The notes: generated by a model not told the origin, from the letters alone. A stretch of DNA of 9,828 nucleotides from SAR324 cluster bacterium (GCA_028822475.1 JAPKDT010000065.1:1-9828); one strand, 5' to 3'; positions 1-7,448 are shown, counted from the stretch's first letter. Program-made: numbers and translations.

Positions 1-1232
1 TGCTGATTTTCAGATTCTGCTGATACTGTTTCCGGAGGAAGTTCCTCATGGGCTGTTTGATTTCCTGGCTCCGCAGTTTCAGGGCTTGTTTCTGCTGAGG
101 TCGGTGACGATAACTGTTGCGTGCTCTCATTTTGACTTGAATCAAGAGAATCAGTTTCAACATCAGCCTTGTCTGATAGGGATTCTATAGAAAAGTCATG
201 CGAGTCAATATCTACTTCAGTTAAATGTGAATGTCGATTTTCTATCTGTTCAGTCAAAGATTCTTCAAGCTTATCGAACTGGCCTTCAATAGATCTACTG
301 ATTATTTCTTCATCAGACTCCACATAAATAGAACCAGCTTTCATTTCCGGATTCTTCCGAAGCACGAGGCTTTGTTCATCACTTAAATAACGCTCCAGAT
401 CGCTTTTACTGTCGACCAGAAATTCGTAGTCATCCGGATGCAAAAACAAATAAATCTTTCCCTGCACTTCTGTTTCTTGAAGAGCAGCCTGAACTATGTT
501 CTTGATAACAGAGTTATTCAGTTTTATTTCTTCTGCAACAACATTTTTAGCAATTTGCAGAGCTAACTTCACCAACTCTTCTTCCGCTTGAAACCGGACA
601 ACCTGCCTTAATGAATTCAATTGCGCCAATACAGAACTTATCTGGCTTACCAACGGTTCCGCTTCATCATAACGTTGCTGAATTCCCTGCTGAATTCCAC
701 TTTCAAAACCTGACTGATAGGCCTTGCTTTTTATTTCTTCTACTTTTTCTTCAGTTGAAGAAAGCAGATTTTTCCTTTCCTTTTCCGCCTCTTGATTTTC
801 TGAAATAGTTTGTTGGTAGATACGCTCTGTATCACTTGCCTGTTCTTCAATTTTTGAAAGGAGTTGCGTTTTGTAAAGTTTCGCACCTGATCTGATCGAT
901 TCCGCAAAATCCTCTGCATTTGTCAAAAGACTGTTTTCCTGAAAAAACTCAACATTTTTGAAACCTTTTGAGAGTTGAATTTTTTCTGCATCCGTCTTTC
1001 CACTTTCAGCATCAGCGGAAACTGCCGCTACAAAGTCAGCAGAATCTCCTTCAACGTCAAAAGTAAGAGGTTTGAATGAGGCAAGTCGTGCTTCTATTTC
1101 CTGCTCTTCACTATTTACGCCTTCTTCAGTACTTGCTTTTCCAGCAGCTGAATCATCAGTTCCTGCAGGCTCTGTTTCGACAACCGTGAAATCAGTCAGT
1201 GAAAACGGTTTGAACTCACTTTCATCCAACAT
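1..1232 (-). CDS. fliH: FliH, flagellar export ATPase regulator (3' end cut by window edge)
   Basis: FliH is the cytoplasmic negative regulator and peripheral stalk-like partner of the flagellar export ATPase FliI. Seen: 410 codons are present from ATG 1232 to the window edge with no stop. Residues 1-80 are acidic and probably disordered. Residues 120-170 look like a charged coiled coil. GxxxG spacing typical of FliH follows at G175, G179 and G183. A conserved FliH/YscL-like domain spans about 215-325, with ELVKLALQIAKNVVAEE (219-235), the HPDDYEFL strand-helix (265-272) and GSIYVESDEEIISRSIEGQ near 300-318. The family usually ends about there. Here at least 85 more residues follow, rich in Ser, Glu and Thr, and continue off the window. 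No clear Shine-Dalgarno precedes the ATG. The gene lies 113 bp downstream of fliF, where fliG would normally come first. The family call is firm; the start is less certain. Confidence 0.86.
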   Translation of the reverse strand, partial: MLDESEFKPFSLTDFTVVETEPAGTDDSAAGKASTEEGVNSEEQEIEARLASFKPLTFDVEGDSADFVAAVSADAESGKTDAEKIQLSKGFKNVEFFQENSLLTNAEDFAESIRSGAKLYKTQLLSKIEEQASDTERIYQQTISENQEAEKERKNLLSSTEEKVEEIKSKAYQSGFESGIQQGIQQRYDEAEPLVSQISSVLAQLNSLRQVVRFQAEEELVKLALQIAKNVVAEEIKLNNSVIKNIVQAALQETEVQGKIYLFLHPDDYEFLVDSKSDLERYLSDEQSLVLRKNPEMKAGSIYVESDEEIISRSIEGQFDKLEESLTEQIENRHSHLTEVDIDSHDFSIESLSDKADVETDSLDSSQNESTQQLSSPTSAETSPETAEPGNQTAHEELPPETVSAESENQ

Positions 1233-1274
1233 GCTTATAAAATTTATTGATGATTATTTTGTTATGGAGCCAGA

Positions 1275-1340
1275 ATTCAGGATTTGATGCAAAATGGGTA
1301 ATTGCTGTATGAATTTCCCCTTGCAATCTGAATCCTGAAT
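1275..1340 (-). repeat. Long imperfect hairpin between fliF and fliH
   Basis: On the minus strand ATTCAGGATT (1340-1331) pairs perfectly with AATCCTGAAT (1284-1275). Inside that, GAT 1328-1326 pairs with 1288-1286, GCAA plus a G-T wobble (1324-1320) pairs with 1293-1289, GGG 1319-1317 pairs with CCC 1298-1296, and AATT pairs with AATT around an 8-nt loop (1311-1304). This gives about 25 pairs with small bulges. No T-run follows on the coding strand, so it does not look like a simple rho-independent terminator. A role in mRNA stability, processing or attenuation between fliF and fliH is inference. Confidence 0.75.
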
Positions 1341-1345
1341 CAGCA

Positions 1346-2959
1346 TTATGAACGATCCCGTAGCCAGGTATGTATGAGCGCGGATGTTTTGAGAGGATCC
1401 TGTTTGGCAATTTCAAGAATCTTTTCTCTAGGTGGAATTCCGGACTCACGTTCGGTCGGAATTTCCAGTTCCTCTCCTTCCAGTTCACCAATTGTTGCGG
1501 GCATTCCCATGAGAAGATCAAGGTCAGCAGGTTTGGAACTCAGCCGTTGAACCATCGGTCGGATGACCAACATGATGAGTGCCAGGATTGACAAACCAAG
1601 CGCGACATAACGCACAACATCCAAAATGAATTTGTTCCGGACTTGTGTAGCTAAAATTTCGGCACTTTTATCTTCTTCAAGTGCGGCTTCAAAAGGCATG
1701 TTGCCCACAAATACTCTGTCACCTCGGGACTCATTATAGCCCATTGCAGCTTTTACCAAACCAACGATAGTTTCTTTTTCACCTTCAGTCCAGGGAGTGT
1801 TTGTCCGTCCTAAAGAGTTTCCGCTATCATCAATAATTTGTGATCGTTTGTTATCAAGAAGTACAGATATGCTGAGGTTTACCACTTCTCCAACTGCGGA
1901 CTCGAGAATTATTTCCCTGCGACTACTTTCGAAGTTACGAGTTGAATTTTTCTTGCTAAATTCTGAAACTGTTGCCGCTTCCCTGCCAGTTGCTTCCGGC
2001 AGATTGGTTGTTACTCCGGCTGGCCCCACAGGAATCGAGCGAGTTCCAGTTGAAGATTCATCGACCACCTGCTCACTTACAACACTGGTTTGATCAGGAT
2101 CAACTAGTTCTTCCTTAATTGTCCTCCGATCAAAGCGCAGGCTAGCAGAAGCATTGACCCTCACCCGGTCTTTACCAACGACCTCCTCAATCTGTCTAAC
2201 AACTTTTGCCTCAAGTTCCTTTTCAAAACGGCTTTTATATGAATAATTATCATTCATTTTACCGCCCGCAGAGTCGTCAGAAAATCCTCGACTTAGCAAG
2301 GTTCCGCTTTGATCCGTGATTTTCACATTTCGTGGGGATAGACCTTCAACCGCACTTGCAACCAGGTGAACTATAGTCTCAATCTGTTTACGTCCGGCTC
2401 CGCTGCTAGTAAGATTAAGCGCAATTGCCGCCGTTGCTTCCACCTGATTATCTGAAAAAAGTGTTTTTTGCGGAATTGCTAAAGAAACTTTTGCTGACTT
2501 AACAACATTAATAGTGGAAATCAACCTTGCCAGTTCACCTTCCTGCGCAACTCGGAATTTAACACCCTGCTGAAATTCTGTTTCGCCCAGACTTGGAGTA
2601 GAAAACAGATCAAGAAAACCAACTCCGCTGCCCGGCAATACCTTTTCTTTTGCTAATGTTAAACGGGCCCGGTCTATTAAGTGCGGTTCAACCATGATGG
2701 TTCTGCCGCCCGGAGCAAGCATATAAGGAATCTGATTTTCCTGTAACTTTTCAACTATGGCTGCAGCATCCCCAGGTTCTACATTAGAATACAATGGTGC
2801 CCAGGAAGGTCTGTTTGCCAAAAATATCATACTCACCATACCGATGAGGATTATTCCAAGGGCCACCAGGATCGTGATCCTCTTCGTGAGGCTCAAGGCA
2901 CCAAAAAAATCCTGAAACTGAAATCGTACATCTGAAAGAACTCCGGCTTGTTCTGCCAT
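1346..2959 (-). CDS. fliF: FliF, flagellar MS-ring protein
   Basis: FliF forms the MS ring in the inner membrane, the base on which the flagellar motor and export gate assemble. Seen: 537 residues, slightly shorter than the roughly 560 of Salmonella. There is a short cytoplasmic N-terminus and a first membrane helix at about 28-48. Ring-building motif domains follow (about 50-230), including the typical stretches APLYSNVEPGDAAAIVEKL (54-72) and EFQQGVKFRVAQEGELARLI (128-147). A variable beta-collar region spans about 275-350, and the second membrane helix about 446-467. The C-terminal tail ends in REKILEIAKQDPLKTSALIH plus TWL (511-533), the type of helix that binds FliG in other species. ATG 2959 is preceded by TAGGA at 8-12 nt, a good ribosome site. 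fliG is not adjacent downstream. A sigma-54 promoter candidate lies in the leader. The gene is complete and the call is secure. Confidence 0.97.
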   Translation of the reverse strand: MAEQAGVLSDVRFQFQDFFGALSLTKRITILVALGIILIGMVSMIFLANRPSWAPLYSNVEPGDAAAIVEKLQENQIPYMLAPGGRTIMVEPHLIDRARLTLAKEKVLPGSGVGFLDLFSTPSLGETEFQQGVKFRVAQEGELARLISTINVVKSAKVSLAIPQKTLFSDNQVEATAAIALNLTSSGAGRKQIETIVHLVASAVEGLSPRNVKITDQSGTLLSRGFSDDSAGGKMNDNYSYKSRFEKELEAKVVRQIEEVVGKDRVRVNASASLRFDRRTIKEELVDPDQTSVVSEQVVDESSTGTRSIPVGPAGVTTNLPEATGREAATVSEFSKKNSTRNFESSRREIILESAVGEVVNLSISVLLDNKRSQIIDDSGNSLGRTNTPWTEGEKETIVGLVKAAMGYNESRGDRVFVGNMPFEAALEEDKSAEILATQVRNKFILDVVRYVALGLSILALIMLVIRPMVQRLSSKPADLDLLMGMPATIGELEGEELEIPTERESGIPPREKILEIAKQDPLKTSALIHTWLRDRS

Positions 2960-3017
2960 AGTTTTCCTATTAAAGTTTGTTTATGAAAATTGAGAAAAGA
3001 TCGCCTTATTTTCAAGT

Positions 3018-3030
3018 ACCTGATTCAGGT
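3018..3030. promoter_or_regulatory. Palindrome in the fliF leader (operator candidate)
   Basis: The sequence ACCTGATTCAGGT has perfect 6-bp arms (ACCTGA/TCAGGT) around one central base. It lies about 30-40 nt downstream of the start point predicted from the sigma-54 site and about 60 nt before the fliF ATG. The 10-mer CTGATTCAGG recurs on the opposite strand at 1334-1343, on the fliF side of the fliF-fliH hairpin. Flagellar sigma-54 activators such as Vibrio FlrC are known to bind downstream of start points, so it could be an activator site. That assignment is inference. Confidence 0.35.
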
Positions 3031-3068
3031 CTGGAAAATATAAGCTGGAATTTAGCACCAATCTCACC

Positions 3069-3084
3069 TGCAATTACGATTCCA
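3069..3084 (-). promoter_or_regulatory. Sigma-54 (-24/-12) promoter candidate for fliF
   Basis: On the minus strand TGGAATCGTAATTGCA matches the sigma-54 consensus TGGCAC-N5-TTGCA at 9 of 11 defined positions, with exact GG-to-GC spacing. The mismatches are the fourth and sixth bases only. The start point would fall near 3058, giving a leader of about 100 nt before the fliF ATG at 2959. The site lies in the noncoding gap after the MATE gene. Sigma-54 control of basal-body genes is established in many polarly flagellated proteobacteria, which supports the call. Confidence 0.62.
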
Positions 3085-3136
3085 AACAATGTGGAAGAAC
3101 TATTTTGTTTTTTTGATATTTAAAAAAAAGAATTTA

Positions 3137-4552
3137 TTAATCAGGGATCATTTGTAAAACCTGATCCTCAATCGATTTTTCAGGCACAGGATATTTTAAC
3201 AGACGTCTGGTAAGAGTCCGGAAACGCCAACTATGCAGTACCGCCGCAATGCTCAAGCCAACAATCAGACCAACCCACATTCCCACAGGACCAAAGTTAT
3301 AATACACTCCGACCAAATATGCTGTGGGCAGGCCGACTCCCCAGTATGCCACTACGTTTGTGACAAATGGGACACGAGTGTCTTTAAGTCCGCGTAATGC
3401 TCCTAGAGCACCTACCTGCATCCCGTCAGACAACTGAAAAACCGCGGCCATATAGAGTAATTGAACAGCCAGTGAACGGACCTCCGGATCATCTGAATAC
3501 AAAGCTACAATCATTTCCGGAAAGTTTACAAACACAGTTGCGGTTACTGCCATAATTAAAACACTAAGTATGATGCCGGCATATCCTATATAACGTGTAG
3601 CTACATAATCACCCCTGCCTTTTGCTTGGCCAACCCGAATCGAAATGGCAATTGAAAGACCCATCGGCAGCATGAAAGTTACAGAAGCAATATTGATTGC
3701 AACCTGATGTCCAGCAATTGCCGTCACCCCAAATGTTCCCATCAACAATGATACAACCGCAAAGAGACCTACTTCAGCCGCTATTCCAAAACCATTGGGT
3801 ATCCCAATGCTCAAAATTTCACGCAGATACAACCAGGAAGGTCTACTGAAAGCAATAAATTTACGGTAGCTTTCAAACATCGATGCTTTCAGACAAAAAG
3901 CAAGCATCGCAAAAAACATGACCCAGTGAACCATACTCGTAGTCCAACCCGCACCAACCGCACCCAGAGCAGGAAAGCCAAAGTGCCCGAACATCAACGC
4001 ATAGTTTGAAATAATATTTGCACCGAGGCCAATCAGTGAAATATACATGGTTGGACGAGTGATGGACATACCTTCACTAAACATCCGCAAGACAAGAAAC
4101 GCGTAAACCGGCGGCATACCCCAGCACAACGCCTTCAAATAACCCGAAGTAACCCTGATCACCTCCGGTTCATAATCCATCCAGTACAACACTGGTTCAA
4201 GATTAGCTAAAATCAGGATGCTGATAAATGCTAAAGCCTGGCTGAGCCACAGGCCCTGAATCACATTTGTGACTATTTCCTGTTGCTTTTCCGCCCCAAA
4301 AAGTTGTGCTATAATCGAACCAAGTGAAATCAATATCCCTAGCATCAGCAAAAAAACCGGATGGTAAAGCGCTGTCGCAATTGCCAGTCCAGCCAAATCA
4401 TGGGAACTGACATGTCCGGCCATTATTGTGTCCACAAACTGCATCATAGTTTGTAACAAATGCGCAATAATTACCGGAAGACCTAATTTTAAGGTTAATG
4501 AAGATTCATGTGAAAACCTTTTTAAACGTGAATATAGATTATATTGCTTCAT
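3137..4552 (-). CDS. MATE-family multidrug/sodium antiporter, NorM-like
   Basis: Inner-membrane exporter of the multidrug and toxic compound extrusion family, which expels cationic drugs and metabolites in exchange for Na+ or H+. Seen: 471 residues from ATG 4552, the usual family length, with about twelve hydrophobic segments in two six-helix lobes. The N-lobe motif QFVDTIMAGH (38-47) carries D41, and the C-lobe repeat GALGALRGLKDTRVPF (381-396) carries D391. E260 lies in IAAEVGLFAVVSLLMG. E260 and D391 appear to match the cation-site acids E255 and D371 of Vibrio cholerae NorM. The frame also opens at an adjacent TTG (4555), but the ATG one codon later is preferred; neither has a clear Shine-Dalgarno. 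The gene is divergent from ftsH across 185 bp and upstream of fliF on the same strand, but with 177 bp and a separate promoter candidate between. The substrate cannot be read from sequence. Confidence 0.94.
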   Translation of the reverse strand: MKQYNLYSRLKRFSHESSLTLKLGLPVIIAHLLQTMMQFVDTIMAGHVSSHDLAGLAIATALYHPVFLLMLGILISLGSIIAQLFGAEKQQEIVTNVIQGLWLSQALAFISILILANLEPVLYWMDYEPEVIRVTSGYLKALCWGMPPVYAFLVLRMFSEGMSITRPTMYISLIGLGANIISNYALMFGHFGFPALGAVGAGWTTSMVHWVMFFAMLAFCLKASMFESYRKFIAFSRPSWLYLREILSIGIPNGFGIAAEVGLFAVVSLLMGTFGVTAIAGHQVAINIASVTFMLPMGLSIAISIRVGQAKGRGDYVATRYIGYAGIILSVLIMAVTATVFVNFPEMIVALYSDDPEVRSLAVQLLYMAAVFQLSDGMQVGALGALRGLKDTRVPFVTNVVAYWGVGLPTAYLVGVYYNFGPVGMWVGLIVGLSIAAVLHSWRFRTLTRRLLKYPVPEKSIEDQVLQMIPD

Positions 4553-4594
4553 CAAATGTAGTTACTGTTGAAAAAAGTGTCTAAAAAATTACTT

Positions 4595-4629
4595 AACTGT
4601 ACAAGCAGTTGTATGCTATCATGTACAAT
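4595..4629. promoter_or_regulatory. Repeat cluster in the MATE-ftsH divergent region (operator candidate)
   Basis: TGTACAA occurs at 4598-4604 and again at 4622-4628, 24 bp apart. Two overlapping inverted repeats share the first copy: AACTG 4595-4599 with CAGTT 4606-4610, and TACAA 4600-4604 with TTGTA 4609-4613. Such clustering about 45-80 bp upstream of the MATE start would suit a repressor of the exporter. No adjacent regulator gene is present and no convincing -35/-10 pair was found, so this is tentative. Confidence 0.3.
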
Positions 4630-4667
4630 CTAACATGGTTATTGATAAATTAAATTTTTAATTTTTT

Positions 4668-4684
4668 GAAGTAGAGCTCACTTC
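4668..4684. repeat. Near-perfect palindrome upstream of ftsH
   Basis: GAAGT-A-GAG and CTC-ACTTC are 8-bp arms that match except for one extra A at 4673. The palindrome lies 54-70 bp before the ftsH ATG. In RNA it would form a five-pair stem with a seven-nt loop. It could be an operator or a leader hairpin. It has no flanking T-run and no known match. The remaining 4553-4737 sequence is AT-rich, and I see no firm promoter there. Confidence 0.3.
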
Positions 4685-4737
4685 GCTGCAACAGAATCAG
4701 GCTGACTTCAATCTTTATTTTTAAGACTATTTTTAGT

Positions 4738-6576
4738 ATGAAAAGAGAAAACATCCTTATTATCCTCAGTATGCTGGTGCTGGCATTTTTTTTAGCAAAA
4801 ATGTTCGACGGTGGAAATCTGTCAAGCGATTCTCCGCGCACACAGGAGCTGATTTACAGTGACTTCAAAGCTCTCGTTGCATCAGGTGACGTTGTCAATG
4901 CTCAAATTGTCGGAGATTCCTTGATCGAGGGCTTCACTCAGGATGGACTGGGCTACCGCACCTATATTCCCGCAGAAGATCCCAGCGTGATTGACTACCT
5001 TCGACTGTATCAAATTCCGATCAATTATGTGCCTGAAAAAAGTCTTCCGTGGTATTTAAGCATTTTGATAAATTGGGGGCCCTTCCTCTTAATTTTTGGA
5101 ATATGGATGATACTGATGCGGAAAATGCAGGGCGGAGGTGCCGGAGGAGGAGGATTATTTTCCATCGGAAAAAGCCGTGCCAAAAAGATGGAACCGAATG
5201 AAATGAAAGTGACCTTTGCTGATGTCGCAGGAGTTGAAGAAGCAAAAGACGATTTGAAAGAAACGGTTGAGTTTCTAAGTGATCCGGCAAAATTCCGTAA
5301 ACTTGGTGGCAGAATTCCCAAAGGCATGTTAATGTCCGGATCACCCGGTACAGGGAAAACTTTGCTCGCAAAGGCAGTTGCCGGAGAGGCTGAGGTTCCT
5401 TTTTTCAGTATGAGCGGTTCTGATTTTGTGGAAATGTTTGTTGGTGTTGGTGCCAGCAGAGTTCGTGATATGTTTGAACAAGGCAGGCAAAACGCACCGT
5501 GCATCATCTTCATCGATGAAATAGATGCAGTCGGAGGCAGCCGAGGTACAGGAATGGGCGGTGGAAATGATGAACGTGAGCAAACACTCAACCAGCTTTT
5601 GGTGGAAATGGACGGCTTTGATGGAATGGAAGGGATCATCGTGATCGCCGCGACAAACCGACCGGATGTTCTCGATCCAGCGCTTCTGCGTCCCGGACGT
5701 TTTGACCGTCATGTGAGTATTCCTCTACCTGATGTTAAAGGCAGAGAGGAAATTTTACAGATCCACGCCAAAAAAGTGGAGATGGCTGATGGTGTTGACA
5801 TGAACATTATCGCACGCGGAACTCCTGGATTTTCAGGTGCAGATTTGAAAAACCTGATCAACGAAGCTGCTCTCGGTGGTGCACGCAACAACAAAACAGA
5901 ACTTAAATTAGCCGATTTTGAATGGGCACGTGATAAAGTTATGATGGGCACAGAGCGCCGTTCGATGGTCATGTCGGAAAAAGAAAAACGTAACACTGCA
6001 TACCACGAAGCAGGACATGCACTGGTTTCCGCGCTTCTCCCTAAAACTGATCCAATTCACAAAGTAACAATCGTGCCACGCGGACGAGCTCTTGGTCTAA
6101 CAGCCTTTTTGCCAAAACAAGATAATCATTCTTACGATATTGATTTCCTGAGTAACCGTATCACTATCGCCATGGGTGGACGAGCAGCTGAGGAGATAAT
6201 TTTTGATGAGGTTACTACCGGAGCAAGCAACGACATTCAACAGGCAACCGACACAATCAGAAACATGATTTGCAACTGGGGTATGAGTAAAACGTTTGGA
6301 CCAATCGTTTTAGGCAGCGATAATCAGCAGAACGTTTTGGGACGTAACATCGGTAAAGGCCGTGAATTTAGTGAAAATACTGCTGCAGAAATTGATAATG
6401 AAATGCGTAAAACAATTAAATATCATGATGCGAAAGCCAAGAAACTTCTTCGTGATAATATCGATATTTTACACAAAATCGTTGAAGTTTTGATGAAAGA
6501 AGAAACAATCGAAGGTTCATATATTATGGAGTTACTGGGACAGAACAAATCAAAAGTTGAGCCAGTCGGAGGTTGA
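4738..6576 (+). CDS. ftsH: FtsH, membrane-anchored ATP-dependent zinc metalloprotease
   Basis: FtsH is a hexameric inner-membrane AAA+ protease that degrades misfolded membrane proteins and short-lived regulators. Seen: 612 residues, near the usual size. Membrane helix 1 is at about 5-22, a periplasmic domain at about 25-103, and helix 2 at about 105-127, followed by the Gly-rich linker. The AAA domain has Walker A GSPGTGKT (201-208), the pore motif MFVGVG (233-238), Walker B CIIFIDEID (255-263) and a second region of homology with R318 and R321. The protease domain has HEAGH (423-427) and the third zinc ligand D499 in TTGASNDI. Two changes stand out: Walker A has Ser where GPPGTGKT is usual, and GGSRG stands where GRQRG is typical. 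No ribosome site precedes ATG 4738, but the N-terminal alignment supports that start. It overlaps psd directly, whereas folP or other genes are frequent neighbours elsewhere. Confidence 0.97.
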   Translation: MKRENILIILSMLVLAFFLAKMFDGGNLSSDSPRTQELIYSDFKALVASGDVVNAQIVGDSLIEGFTQDGLGYRTYIPAEDPSVIDYLRLYQIPINYVPEKSLPWYLSILINWGPFLLIFGIWMILMRKMQGGGAGGGGLFSIGKSRAKKMEPNEMKVTFADVAGVEEAKDDLKETVEFLSDPAKFRKLGGRIPKGMLMSGSPGTGKTLLAKAVAGEAEVPFFSMSGSDFVEMFVGVGASRVRDMFEQGRQNAPCIIFIDEIDAVGGSRGTGMGGGNDEREQTLNQLLVEMDGFDGMEGIIVIAATNRPDVLDPALLRPGRFDRHVSIPLPDVKGREEILQIHAKKVEMADGVDMNIIARGTPGFSGADLKNLINEAALGGARNNKTELKLADFEWARDKVMMGTERRSMVMSEKEKRNTAYHEAGHALVSALLPKTDPIHKVTIVPRGRALGLTAFLPKQDNHSYDIDFLSNRITIAMGGRAAEEIIFDEVTTGASNDIQQATDTIRNMICNWGMSKTFGPIVLGSDNQQNVLGRNIGKGREFSENTAAEIDNEMRKTIKYHDAKAKKLLRDNIDILHKIVEVLMKEETIEGSYIMELLGQNKSKVEPVGG

Positions 6577-7448
6577 TGTCACTCCCGGGATTTGGACGTC
6601 CACCGGCATATTATTTTATGTGGATTTTGCCCCGCAATCTTTTTAGCAGACTTTGCGGGTTTGTGGCTGACATACGAATGCCGCGGCTTTTGCTGACTCC
6701 GTTGATAAGAATATTTTCAAGGATCTACTCTGTAGAGTTGACAGAAGCAACTCAGCAGGTTTCAGAGTTCAGGACATTCAACGAATTCTTCACGAGGCAG
6801 TTGCTTCCTGACGCACGACCACTGGATCCGGATCTGAATGCCGTACTAAGTCCTGTAGATGGATTTATCGGTGAATATGGACGCATCAATGATGGACGCT
6901 TGATTCAGGCAAAAGGGCTGGATTATCGATTAGCAGACTTGCTGCTGGATTCGAAACGTGACAGTTTATATGACGGCGGGGAATTCATTACCATTTATTT
7001 GGCTCCACAGAACTACCACCGTATTCACAGCATGGTAGAAGGGGAGGTTCGTGAGTTCTCATACATTCCGGGAGATTTATGGACGGTCAGCCCTCTTGGC
7101 GTACATCATGTGCCGAAGCTCTTTGCCCGGAATGAACGTTTGACCACTTATATACAAACGGAAAAAGGTGAATGTGCGCTCATAAAAGTTGGAGCAACAG
7201 TGGTTGGACGCATTCGCGTCAGTTTCCATGATCAAATTTCAAACCGGCATGGAGCAATGGCTAAACAGCTTGTCTTGAAAACTCCTTTTAAGTTAGAGCG
7301 CGGTGATGAAGTAGGTTTGTTTGAACTGGGTTCCACAGTCATTTGCCTTTTCCCTCCTGGACAAGTTGAACTGAATGAGTTGGAATTAGGGCAAAAAATC
7401 TGCCTAGGTCAAGCTATTGGGCGATTTAAACCAAACTCAAATGAGTGA
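6576..7448 (+). CDS. psd: Phosphatidylserine decarboxylase proenzyme
   Basis: Converts phosphatidylserine to phosphatidylethanolamine at the inner membrane, the last step of PE synthesis. The proenzyme cuts itself and the new alpha-chain N-terminus becomes a pyruvoyl cofactor. Seen: 290 residues from ATG 6576, shorter than the 322 of E. coli because the long acidic C-terminal tail is lacking. Family blocks are FRTFNEFF (65-72), SPVDGFIG with D95, YHRIH with H151, PGDLWTV (165-171), LFARNER (182-188) and LGST (251-254), with cleavage expected between G252 and S253. D95, H151 and S253 correspond to the E. coli D90-H147-S254 triad. An upstream TTG at 6573 also opens the frame. The ATG overlaps the ftsH stop as TGATG and GGAGG lies only 3 nt before it, so translation is probably coupled to ftsH. 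Full-length and apparently active. Confidence 0.95.
   Translation: MSLPGFGRPPAYYFMWILPRNLFSRLCGFVADIRMPRLLLTPLIRIFSRIYSVELTEATQQVSEFRTFNEFFTRQLLPDARPLDPDLNAVLSPVDGFIGEYGRINDGRLIQAKGLDYRLADLLLDSKRDSLYDGGEFITIYLAPQNYHRIHSMVEGEVREFSYIPGDLWTVSPLGVHHVPKLFARNERLTTYIQTEKGECALIKVGATVVGRIRVSFHDQISNRHGAMAKQLVLKTPFKLERGDEVGLFELGSTVICLFPPGQVELNELELGQKICLGQAIGRFKPNSNE

Noticed and set aside
611..808. Short plus-strand frame inside the fliH region, and a similar one at 1072-1287
   Set aside because: Both are antisense to the fliH frame, which shows coiled-coil and FliH-domain features. No ribosome site or homology was seen.
1275..1340. The fliF-fliH hairpin as a rho-independent terminator
   Set aside because: No T-run follows the 3' arm on the coding strand, and fliH would then lack a visible promoter. 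A non-terminating RNA element is more likely.
1222..1521. A 99-codon minus-strand frame bridging fliF and fliH, tested as a possible fliG remnant
   Set aside because: The translation shows none of the FliG middle or C-terminal domain motifs. It overlaps the fliF end in another frame and runs through the hairpin.
3085..3136. Poly-A/T tracts after the MATE stop as a strong terminator
   Set aside because: The possible stem is only A-T pairs (T-run against A-run) without a GC-rich core, so it is too weak to call.
4650..4841. Short minus-strand frame across the ftsH start
   Set aside because: It overlaps the FtsH membrane anchor antisense, is AT-rich and low in complexity, and has no recognisable domain.
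5025..5639. A 204-codon open frame on the minus strand within ftsH
   Set aside because: It lies entirely antisense to a strongly conserved FtsH reading frame, and its Pro/Ser-rich translation resembles no known protein. It is a shadow of codon use in ftsH.
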